A stretch of DNA of 64,000 nucleotides from Desmodus rotundus (lineage: Eukaryota; Chordata; Mammalia; Chiroptera; Phyllostomidae): assembly GCF_022682495.2 (NCBI RefSeq), contig NW_026527291.1, positions 496,001 through 560,000 on the forward strand. The letters are read 5' to 3'. This document shows, piece by piece, positions 1 through 8,225 of the stretch. Both the position numbers and the translations under genes were made by a program. The notes under the pieces are model-generated. The model was not told the origin of the DNA and made no database searches. It worked only from the letters and a program-made list of their open reading frames with translations. Every line of letters begins with the position of its first letter. Positions within the stretch are counted from its first letter, which is position 1.

Positions 1-370
1 AGGGGTCAAGTGACCCACGCCCGGGGGGTCTCGTGACCCACCCCTGAGGTGTCACGTGACCCACCCCTGGGGGGTCTCGTGACCCACACTTGAGGGGTCA
101 CGTGACCCACCCCTGAGGGGTCACGTGACCCACACCTGCGGGGTCACGTGACCCACCCCTGGGGGGTCTCGTGACGCACCCCTGAGGGGTCACGTGACCC
201 ACCCCTGGGGGGTCTCGTGACGCACCCCTGAGGGGTCACGTGACCCACCCTTGAGGGGTTTCGTGACCCACCCTTTTGGTGTCACGTGACCCACCCTTTT
301 GGGGTCTCGTGACCCACCCTTGGGAAGTCACCTGTCCCACCCTGGAGGGGTCAGGTTACCCGACCTTGAG
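1..370 (+). repeat. Partial Q-type 23-bp minisatellite array (left edge)
   Basis: This is the 3' 370 bp of an 18-copy Q-type array; its first 44 bp lie outside the window. It contains repeats 3-18, with CACGTG E-boxes in repeats 5, 7, 8, 9, 11, 13 and 15. A private substitution (a for c) sits at 88. It ends at the start of core A of the first complete unit. Confidence 0.9.
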
Positions 371-540
371 AGGTCACAGCAGTTTCACAGGGTCCCTGCG
401 CACCTGTCCATGGAAACAGAAGCCCTCCCTGCCACTCAGAGGACCGCGCGATTACCCCTAGGCCACACTGCCCAGCAGCACTCTCAGCCCCGCACAGACA
501 GTGTGCTAAGGACAGACTTGGATACCGGGGCCCTGGGCGG

Positions 541-550
541 GGGATTTTCC
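541..550 (+). promoter_or_regulatory. kappaB-type decamer in core A
   Basis: GGGATTTTCC matches the NF-kappaB consensus GGGRNWYYCC at every position. The same decamer recurs at the same place in every A-type 5' core, about 46 copies. Core B has an extra A and the decamer is lost (GGGAATTTTCC). Binding is not shown by sequence alone. Confidence 0.4.
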
Positions 551-871
551 ATGGAACTCTCTAAGGGCCCGGTGCCCTGTGTCGCCCGGGAGTGCCCAAG
601 CCCTTCCTTGACCCCGCAGGACACTTGCATCCAGCAATAAGCAGCCGTCTGCCTCCACGGGGCTCAAACACCTGGGCCCGGTGTGCGGGAACCTGGCGTA
701 CGTGGAGGCAAACCCCCAGACCCCTCTGGCCCGAACCCACCACTGCGAAGATCCCCCTTTTCTTCCATCCGTAAAGGGGCCCTCCCTGGGGAGTGGAGGA
801 ACATGGGGAGGCCCCCAGGAGATGGCTTTTCTCCGAGCCGCGGCTGGCTCGTTTCGGGCCTATACGTGGGC

Positions 872-883
872 CGCGCATGCGCA
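872..883 (+). promoter_or_regulatory. NRF1 consensus site, palindromic form, core A
   Basis: CGCGCATGCGCA matches the NRF1 consensus YGCGCAYGCGCR at all 12 positions. It lies in the CpG-dense 3' end of core A, 28 bp before the single 23-bp copy. The same site occurs in every full core A (37 complete long units plus the last partial one). NRF1 typically acts at TATA-less CpG promoters; use here is inferred. Confidence 0.6.
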
Positions 884-911
884 CTCAGGCTCCAAAGCAC
901 ACGCCTTCCTC

Positions 912-934
912 GGCTCACCTGACCCACCCTTTAG
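912..934 (+). repeat. Single 23-bp copy joining core A to core B
   Basis: Exactly one 23-bp minisatellite copy (GGCTCACCTGACCC then ACCCTTTAG) lies between core A and core B. It has lost the E-box (CACCTG in place of CACGTG). It shows that the A-B junction is an ordinary module whose array has shrunk from 12-18 copies to one. The same remnant is in all long units. Confidence 0.85.
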
Positions 935-1477
935 AGGTCACAGCAGTTCCACAGGGTCCCTGGGCACCAGTCCGTGGACACAGGAGCCCTCCCTGCCACC
1001 TAAAGGACCACGCGATTTCCGCTGGGGAACACTCCCCAGAAGCACTCCCAGCCTCGCACAGACACTGTGCGCAGGATAGACTTGTGGACCAGGGGCCTGG
1101 GGGGGGGAATTTTCCAGGGAACTCGCTAAAGGCCAGGTGCCCTCTGTCGCCCTGGGAGTGCCCACGCCATCCCTTAACCCTGCAGGACACTATCATCCAG
1201 CAATAAGCAGCCCTCTGCCTCCACGGGGCTCAAACACCTGGGGCCGTTGTGCGAGCACCTGGCGTTCGTGCAGGCAAACCCGCAGACCCCTCTGGCCCGA
1301 ACCCACCACTGCGAAGATCCCACTTTTCTTCCATCAGTAAAGGGGTCCTCCTTGAGGAGTGGAGGAACACGGGGAAGCCCCCAGGAGATGGCTTTTCTCC
1401 GAGCCGCGCCTGGCTCCTTTCGGGCCTATACGTGGGCCGCGCGTGCGCACTCAGGCTCCCCACAACAGGCCTCCCTC
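935..1477 (+). repeat. Core B, reference copy (543 bp)
   Basis: Second core subtype, starting AGGTCACAGCAGTTCCAC. Against core A it has a longer G run (nine Gs at about 1099-1107) followed by AATTTTCC, and differs by scattered substitutions. It keeps the pyrimidine-tract/CAG feature near 1185 and an NRF1 match at 1438-1449. Two sub-haplotypes track the array that follows. The P-linked form has CCATCAGTAAAG and GGGGAAGCCC. The Q-linked form has CCATCCGTAAAG and GGGGAGGCCC. This copy is P-linked. Confidence 0.88.
1438..1449 (-). promoter_or_regulatory. NRF1 consensus site, minus-strand form, core B
   Basis: CGCGCGTGCGCA on the plus strand reads TGCGCACGCGCG on the minus strand, a full match to YGCGCAYGCGCR. 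It is 28 bp upstream of the P array. The same form is in all B and hybrid cores except two broken copies at 35184 and 57922. Confidence 0.6.
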
Positions 1478-1891
1478 GGGTCACGGGGCCCACCCTTGAG
1501 GTGTCTCCTGACCCACCCTTGAGGGGTCACGTGACCCACCCACGGGGGGTCTCGTGACGCACCCCTGAGGGGTCACGTGACCCACCCCTGGGGGGTCTCG
1601 TGACCCACCCTTGAGGGGTCAGGTGACCCACCCCTGAGGGGTCATGTGACCCACACCTGCGGGGTCACGTGACCCAACCCTGGGGGGTCTCGTGACGCAC
1701 CCCTGAGGGGTCACGTGACCCACCCCTGGGGGGTCTCGTGACCCACCCCTGAGGGGTCACGTGACCCACCCTTGAGGGGTTTCGTGACCCACCCTTTTGG
1801 GGTCACGTGACCCACCCTTTTGGGGTCTCGTGACCCAGCCTTGGGAGGTCACCTGTCCCACCCTGGAGGGGTCAGGTGACCCGCCCTTGAG
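1478..1891 (+). promoter_or_regulatory. P-type 18-copy minisatellite / E-box array (reference)
   Basis: This 414-bp block is exactly 18 copies of 23 bp. Copies mostly alternate between GGGTCACGTGACCC (intact E-box) and GGGTCTCGTGACCC (broken), so the working period is 46 bp. CACGTG occurs in repeats 3, 5, 9, 11, 13 and 15; repeat 8 has CATGTG here and CACGTG in half of the P arrays. Diagnostic P features are ACCCACGGG in repeat 3, GGTCAGGTGACC in repeat 7, ACCCAACCC in repeat 9 and CCCAGCCTTGGG in repeat 16. Listed as regulatory because of the E-box cluster; activity is inferred. Confidence 0.7.
1524..1537. promoter_or_regulatory. Palindromic CLEAR/USF-type E-box (example of about 277)
   Basis: GGGTCACGTGACCC is a perfect 14-bp palindrome. 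Its inner ten bases GTCACGTGAC equal the CLEAR consensus bound by TFEB/TFE3 and also suit USF and MITF. The central CpG makes binding methylation-sensitive for several of these factors. It could also be read as two nuclear-receptor half-sites (GGGTCA, TGACCC) spaced by two bases. Confidence 0.6.
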
Positions 1892-2846
1892 AGGTCACAG
1901 CAGTTTCACAGGGTCCCTGCGCACCTGTCCATGGAAACAGAAGCCCTCCCTGCCACTCAGAGGACCGTGCGATTTCCCCTAGGCCACACTGCCCAGCAGG
2001 ACTCTCAGCCCCGCACAGACAGTGTGCTAAGGACAGACTTGGATACCGGGGCCCTGGGCGGGGGATTTTCCATGGAACTCTCTAAGGGCCCCGTGCCCTG
2101 TGTCGCCCGGGAGTGCCCATGCCCTTCCTTGACCCCGCAGGACACTTGCCTCCAGCAATAAGCAGCCGTCTGCCTCCACGGGGCTCAAACACCTGGGCCC
2201 GGTGTGCGGGAACCTGGCGTACGTGGAGGCAAACCCCCAGACCCCTCTGGCCCGAACCCACCACTGCGAAGATCCCCCTTTTCTTCCATCCGTAAAGGGG
2301 CCCTCCCTGGGGAGTGGAGGAACACGGGGAGGCCCCCAGGAGATGGCTTTTCTCCGAGCCGCGGCTGGCTCCTTTCGGGCCCATACGTGGGCCGCGCGTG
2401 CGCACTCAGGCTCCCCACAACAGGCCTCCCTCGGGTCACGGGGCCCACCCTTGTGGTGTCTCCTGACCCACCCATGAGGGGTCAAGTGACCCACGCCCGG
2501 GGGGTCTCGTGACCCACCCCTGAGGTGTCACGTGACCCACCCCTGGGGGGTCTCGTGACCCACCCTTGAGGGGTCACGTGACCCACCCCTGAGGGGTCAC
2601 GTGACCCACACCTGCGGGGTCACGTGACCCACCCCTGGGGGGTCTCGTGACGCACCCCTGAGGGGTCACGTGACCCACCCCTGGGGGGTCTCGTGACGCA
2701 CCCCTGAGGGGTCACGTGACCCACCCTTGAGGGGTTTCGTGACCCACCCTTTTGGTGTCACGTGACCCACCCTTTTGGGGTCTCGTGACCCACCCTTGGG
2801 AAGTCACCTGTCCCACCCTGGAGGGGTCAGGTTACCCGACCTTGAG
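1892..2846 (+). repeat. Unit 2: short, 955 bp, hybrid core + Q18 array
   Basis: The only 955-bp unit in the window. Hybrid core 1892-2432 (A-like to about 2310, B-like from 2325), then the Q array 2433-2846. The A part carries the CGTGCGATTTCCCC, GCCCATGCCC and TGCCTCCAG variants. Private c at 2092. Confidence 0.9.
2433..2846 (+). promoter_or_regulatory. Q-type 18-copy minisatellite / E-box array (reference)
   Basis: Eighteen 23-bp copies (414 bp). CACGTG is in repeats 5, 7, 8, 9, 11, 13 and 15, seven sites. Q-diagnostic features are ACCCATGAG in repeat 2, GGGTCAAGTGACCCACGCCC in repeat 3, GTGTCACGTG in repeats 5 and 15, AAGTCACCTG in repeat 17 and CAGGTTACCCGACC in repeat 18. Confidence 0.7.
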
Positions 2847-4367
2847 AGGTCACAGCAGTTTCACAGGGTCCCTGCGCACCTGTCCATGGAAACAGAAGCC
2901 CTCCCTGCCACTCAGAGGACCGCGCGATTACCCCTAGGCCACACTGCCCAGCAGCACTCTCAGCCCCGCACAGACAGTGTGCTAAGGACAGACTTTGATA
3001 CCGGGGCCCTGGGCGGGGGATTTTCCATGGAACTCTCTAAGGGCCCGGTGCCCTGTGTCGCCCGGGAGTGCCCAAGCCCTTCCTTGACCCCGCAGGACAC
3101 TTGCATCCAGCAATAAGCAGCCGTCTGCCTCCACGGGGCTCAAACACCTGGGCCCGGTGTGCGGGAACCTGGCGTACGTGGAGGCAAACCCCCAGACCCC
3201 TCTGGCCCGAACCCACCACTGCGAAGATCCCCCTTTTCTTCCATCCGTAAAGGGGCCCTCCCTGGGGAGTGGAGGAACATGGGGAGGCCCCCAGGAGATG
3301 GCTTTTCTCCGAGCCGCGGCTGGCTCGTTTCGGGCCTATACGTGGGCCGCGCATGCGCACTCAGGCTCCAAAGCACACGCCTTCCTCGGCTCACCTGACC
3401 CACCCTTTAGAGGTCACAGCAGTTCCACAGGGTCCCTGGGCACCAGTCCGTGGACACAGGAGCCCTCCCTGCCACCTAAAGGACCACGCGATTTCCGCTG
3501 GGGAACACTCCCCAGAAGCACTCCCAGCCTCGCACAGACACTGTGCGCAGGATAGACTTGTGGACCAGGGGCCTGGGGGGGGGAATTTTCCAGGGAACTC
3601 GCTAAAGGCCAGGTGCCCTCTGTCGCCCTGGGAGTGCCCACGCCATCCCTTAACCCTGCAGGACACTATCATCCAGCAATAAGCAGCCCTCTGCCTCCAC
3701 GGGGCTCAAACACCTGGGGCCGTTGTGCGAGCACCTGGCGTTCGTGCAGGCAAACCCGCAGACCCCTCTGGCCCGAACCCACCACTGCGAAGATCCCACT
3801 TTTCTTCCATCCGTAAAGGGGTCCTCCTTGAGGAGTGGAGGAACACGGGGAGGCCCCCAGGAGATGGCTTTTCTCCGAGCCGCGGCTGGCTCCTTTCGGG
3901 CCCATACGTGGGCCGCGCGTGCGCACTCAGGCTCCCCACAACAGGCCTCCCTCGGGTCACGGGGCCCACCCTTGTGGTGTCTCCTGACCCACCCATGAGG
4001 GGTCAAGTGACCCACGCCCGGGGGGTCTCGTGACCCACCCCTGAGGTGTCACGTGACCCACCCCTGGGGGGTCTCGTGACCCACCCTTGAGGGGTCACGT
4101 GACCCACCCCTGAGGGGTCACGTGACCCACACCTGCGGGGTCACGTGACCCACCCCTGGGGGGTCTCGTGACGCACCCCTGAGGGGTCACGTGACCCACC
4201 CCTGGGGGGTCTCGTGACGCACCCCTGAGGGGTCACGTGACCCACCCTTGAGGGGTTTCGTGACCCACCCTTTTGGTGTCACGTGACCCACCCTTTTGGG
4301 GTCTCGTGACCCACCCTTGGGAAGTCACCTGTCCCACCCTGGAGGGGTCAGGTTACCCGACCTTGAG
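2847..4367 (+). repeat. Unit 3: long, 1521 bp, Q18 array
   Basis: Core A 2847-3387, 23-mer 3388-3410, Q-linked core B 3411-3953, Q array 3954-4367. Confidence 0.9.
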
Positions 4368-5887
4368 AGGTCACAGCAGTTTCACAGGGTCCCTGCGCAC
4401 CTGTCCATGGAAACAGAAGCCCTCCCTGCCACTCAGAGGACCGCGCGATTACCCCTAGGCCACACTGCCCAGCAGCACTCTCAGCCCCGCACAGACAGTG
4501 TGCTAAGGACAGACTTGGATACCGGGGCCCTGGGCGGGGGATTTTCCATGGAACTCTCTAAGGGCCCGGTGCCCTGTGTCGCCCGGGAGTGCCCAAGCCC
4601 TTCCTTGACCCCGCAGGACACTTGCATCCAGCAATAAGCAGCCGTCTGCCTCCACGGGGCTCAAACACCTGGGCCCGGTGTGCGGGAACCTGGCGTACGT
4701 GGAGGCAAACCCCCAGACCCCTCTGGCCCGAACCCACCACTCGAAGATCCCCCTTTTCTTCCATCCGTAAAGGGGCCCTCCCTGGGGAGTGGAGGAACAT
4801 GGGGAGGCCCCCAGGAGATGGCTTTTCTCCGAGCCGCGGCTGGCTCGTTTCGGGCCTATACGTGGGCCGCGCATGCGCACTCAGGCTCCAAAGCACACGC
4901 CTTCCTCGGCTCACCTGACCCACCCTTTAGAGGTCACAGCAGTTCCACAGAGTCCCTGGGCACCAGTCCGTGGACACAGGAGCCCTCCCTGCCACCTAAA
5001 GGACCACGCGATTTCCGCTGGGGAACACTCCCCAGAAGCACTCCCAGCCTCGCACAGACACTGTGCGCAGGATAGACTTGTGGACCAGGGGCCTGGGGGG
5101 GGGAATTTTCCAGGGAACTCGCTAAAGGCCAGGTGCCCTCTGTCGCCCTGGGAGTGCCCACGCCATCCCTTAACCCTGCAGGACACTATCATCCAGCAAT
5201 AAGCAGCCCTCTGCCTCCACGGGGCTCAAAAACCTGGGCCCGTTGTGCGAGCACCTGGCGTTCGTGCAGGCAAACCCGCAGACCCCTCTGGCCCGAACCC
5301 ACCACTGCGAAGATCCCACTTTTCTTCCATCAGTAAAGGGGTCCTCCTTGAGGAGTGGAGGAACACGGGGAAGCCCCCAGGAGATGGCTTTTCTCCGAGC
5401 CGCGCCTGGCTCCTTTCGGGCCTATACGTGGGCCGCGCGTGCGCACTCAGGCTCCCCACAACAGGCCTCCCTCGGGTCACGGGGCCCACCCTTGAGGTGT
5501 CTCCTGACCCACCCTTGAGGGGTCACGTGACCCACCCACGGGGGGTCTCGTGACGCACCCCTGAGGGGTCACGTGACCCACCCCTGGGGGGTCTCGTGAC
5601 CCACCCTTGAGGGGTCAGGTGACCCACCCCTGAGGGGTCACGTGACCCACACCTGCGGGGTCACGTGACCCAACCCTGGGGGGTCTCGTGACGCACCCCT
5701 GAGGTGTCACGTGACCCACCCCTGGGGGGTCTCGTGACCCACCTCTGAGGGGTCACGTGACCCACCCTTGAGGGGTTTCGTGACCCACCCTTTTGGGGTC
5801 ACGTGACCCACCCTTTTGGGGTCTCGTGACCCAGCCTTGGGAGGTCACCTGTCCCACCCTGGAGGGGTCAGGTGACCCGCCCTTGAG
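4368..5887 (+). repeat. Unit 4: long, 1520 bp, P18 array
   Basis: Core A starts at 4368 and is one base short (CCACTCGAAG for CCACTGCGAAG near 4741). Core B 4931-5473 with the CACAGAGTCC variant (a at 4951). P array 5474-5887 with CACGTG in repeat 8 and GTGTCACG in repeat 11. Same variant set as units 22 and 46. Confidence 0.9.
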
Positions 5888-6704
5888 AGGTCACAGCAGT
5901 TTCACAGGGTCCCTGCGCACCTGTCCATGGAAACAGAAGCCCTCCCTGCCACTCAGAGGACCGTGCGATTTCCCCTAGGCCACACTGCCCAGCAGGACTC
6001 TCAGCCCCGCACAGACAGTGTGCTAAGGACAGACTTGGATACCGGGGCCCTGGGCGGGGGATTTTCCATGGAACTCTCTAAGGGCCCGGTGCCCTGTGTC
6101 GCCCGGGAGTGCCCAAGCCCTTCCTTGACCCCGCAGGACACTTGCATCCAGCAATAAGCAGCCGTCTGCCTCCACGGGGCTCAAACACCTGGGCCCGGTG
6201 TGCGGGAACCTGGCGTACGTGGAGGCAAACCCCCAGACCCCTCTGGCCCGAACCCACCACTGCGAAGATCCCCCTTTTCTTCCATCCGTAAAGGGGCCCT
6301 CCCTGGGGAGTGGAGGAACACGGGGAGGCCCCCAGGAGATGGCTTTTCTCCGAGCCGCGGCTGGCTCCTTTCGGGCCCATACGTGGGCCGCGCGTGCGCA
6401 CTCAGGCTCCCCACAACAGGCCTCCCTCGGGTCACGGGGCCCACCCTTGTGGTGTCTCCTGACCCACCCATGAGGGGTCAAGTGACCCACGCCCGGGGGG
6501 TCTCGTGACCCACCCCTGAGGTGTCACGTGACCCACCCCTGGGGGGTCTCGTGACCCACCCCTGAGGGGTCACGTGACCCACCCTTGAGGGGTTTCGTGA
6601 CCCACCCTTTTGGGGTCACGTGACCCACCCTTTTGGGGTCTCGTGACCCAGCCTTGGGAGGTCACCTGTCCCACCCTGGAGGGGTCAGGTGACCCGCCCT
6701 TGAG
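5888..6704 (+). repeat. Unit 5: short, 817 bp, hybrid core + 12-copy array
   Basis: Hybrid core 5888-6428 and 12-copy array 6429-6704. First member of the 817+1521 = 2338-bp pair with unit 6. Confidence 0.9.
6429..6704 (+). promoter_or_regulatory. 12-copy Q/P recombinant minisatellite array (reference)
   Basis: These 276 bp are 12 copies of 23 bp. Repeats 1-5 equal repeats 1-5 of the Q array and repeats 6-12 equal repeats 12-18 of the P array. Only three CACGTG sites remain (repeats 5, 7, 9). It is the product of an exchange out of register by six repeats (138 bp). All seven 817-bp units carry this array. Confidence 0.85.
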
Positions 6705-8225
6705 AGGTCACAGCAGTTTCACAGGGTCCCTGCGCACCTGTCCATGGAAACAGAAGCCCTCCCTGCCACTCAGAGGACCGTGCGATTTCCCCTAGGCCAC
6801 ACTGCCCAGCAGGACTCTCAGCCCCGCACAGACAGTGTGCTAAGGACAGACTTGGATACCGGGGCCCTGGGCGGGGGATTTTCCATGGAACTCTCTAAGG
6901 GCCCGGTGCCCTGTGTCGCCCGGGAGTGCCCATGCCCTTCCTTGACCCCGCAGGACACTTGCCTCCAGCAATAAGCAGCCGTCTGCCTCCACGGGGCTCA
7001 AACACCTGGGCCCGGTGTGCGGGAACCTGGCGTACGTGGAGGCAAACCCCCAGACCCCTCTGGCCCGAACCCACCACTGCGAAGATCCCCCTTTTCTTCC
7101 ATCCGTAAAGGGGCCCTCCCTGGGGAGTGGAGGAACATGGGGAGGCCCCCAGGAGATGGCTTTTCTCCGAGCCGCGGCTGGCTCGTTTCGGGCCTATACG
7201 TGGGCCGCGCATGCGCACTCAGGCTCCAAAGCACACGCCTTCCTCGGCTCACCTGACCCACCCTTTAGAGGTCACAGCAGTTCCACAGGGTCCCTGGGCA
7301 CCAGTCCGTGGACACAGGAGCCCTCCCTGCCACCTAAAGGACCACGCGATTTCCGCTGGGGAACACTCCCCAGAAGCACTCCCAGCCTCGCACAGACACT
7401 GTGCGCAGGATAGACTTGTGGACCAGGGGCCTGGGGGGGGGAATTTTCCAGGGAACTCGCTAAAGGCCAGGTGCCCTCTGTCGCCCTGGGAGTGCCCACG
7501 CCATCCCTTAACCCTGCAGGACACTATCATCCAGCAATAAGCAGCCCTCTGCCTCCACGGGGCTCAAAAACCTGGGCCCGTTGTGCGAGCACCTGGCGTT
7601 CGTGCAGGCAAACCCGCAGACCCCTCTGGCCCGAACCCACCACTGCGAAGATCCCACTTTTCTTCCATCAGTAAAGGGGTCCTCCTTGAGGAGTGGAGGA
7701 ACACGGGGAAGCCCCCAGGAGATGGCTTTTCTCCGAGCCGCGCCTGGCTCCTTTCGGGCCTATACGTGGGCCGCGCGTGCGCACTCAGGCTCCCCACAAC
7801 AGGCCTCCCTCGGGTCACGGGGCCCACCCTTGAGGTGTCTCCTGACCCACCCTTGAGGGGTCACGTGACCCACCCACGGGGGGTCTCGTGACGCACCCCT
7901 GAGGGGTCACGTGACCCACCCCTGGGGGGTCTCGTGACCCACCCTTGAGGGGTCAGGTGACCCACCCCTGAGGGGTCATGTGACCCACACCTGCGGGGTC
8001 ACGTGACCCAACCCTGGGGGGTCTCGTGACGCACCCCTGAGGGGTCACGTGACCCACCCCTGGGGGGTCTCGTGACCCACCCCTGAGGGGTCACGTGACC
8101 CACCCTTGAGGGGTTTCGTGACCCACCCTTTTGGGGTCACGTGACCCACCCTTTTGGGGTCTCGTGACCCAGCCTTGGGAGGTCACCTGTCCCACCCTGG
8201 AGGGGTCAGGTGACCCGCCCTTGAG
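6705..8225 (+). repeat. Unit 6: long, 1521 bp, P18 array
   Basis: Core A 6705-7245, 23-mer 7246-7268, core B 7269-7811, P array 7812-8225 (CATGTG in repeat 8). Core A has the GCCCATGCCC and TGCCTCCAG variants found in every long unit that follows an 817-bp unit. Confidence 0.9.

Larger units (their letters stand above)
371..911 (+). repeat. Core A, reference copy (541 bp)
   Basis: Non-minisatellite part of the module, A subtype. It starts AGGTCACAGCAGTTTCAC and ends just before the single 23-bp copy at 912. Features in order: a kappaB decamer at 541-550, a pyrimidine tract with CAG at 601-619 resembling a 3' splice site, a GTAAAG at 771 resembling a weak donor, and a CpG cluster with an NRF1 consensus at 872-883. 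Nine CpGs fall in about 70 bp near 820-890. No long conserved reading frame. It aligns along its length with core B, so A and B are diverged copies of one ancestral core. Confidence 0.88.
371..1891 (+). repeat. Unit 1: long, 1521 bp, P18 array
   Basis: Core A 371-911, single 23-mer 912-934, core B 935-1477, P array 1478-1891. Core B is mosaic: its middle reads CAAACACCTGGGGCCG as in Q-linked copies, but its 3' part is P-linked. Repeat 8 has CATGTG. Confidence 0.9.

Noticed and set aside
820..840. YY1 site at AGGAGATGGCTTTTC
   Set aside because: Only the ATGGC core matches; flanks do not fit the AAGATGGCGGC consensus well enough to call.
865..872. TATA box at GCCTATACGTGG
   Set aside because: TATACG lacks the TATAWA core, and half the copies read CATACG or AAACG here.
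1087..1115. G-quadruplex at the nine-G run of core B
   Set aside because: A four-tract fold needs a one-base and a nine-base loop and counts part of one G run twice; weak by usual criteria. Core A has only three tracts.
1478..1891. CRISPR-like or plasmid iteron array
   Set aside because: The 23-bp copies are directly adjacent with no unique spacers, no cas or rep gene is present, and the context is a 1.5-kb eukaryotic-type satellite.
371..1891. D4Z4 or DXZ4 type macrosatellite
   Set aside because: Unit length is half or less of those (about 3 kb), there is no homeobox frame, and no clear CTCF core. GACCAGGGGCCTGG near 1087 only partly fits CTCF.
2027..2494. 155-residue minus-strand open frame recurring in short units, and other frames of 60-137 residues on both strands
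   Set aside because: Frames overlap on both strands, depend on non-ATG starts, shift with 1-bp indels between copies, show low-complexity Pro/Arg/Gly composition and contain no recognisable domain. They fit stop-poor GC-rich repeats.
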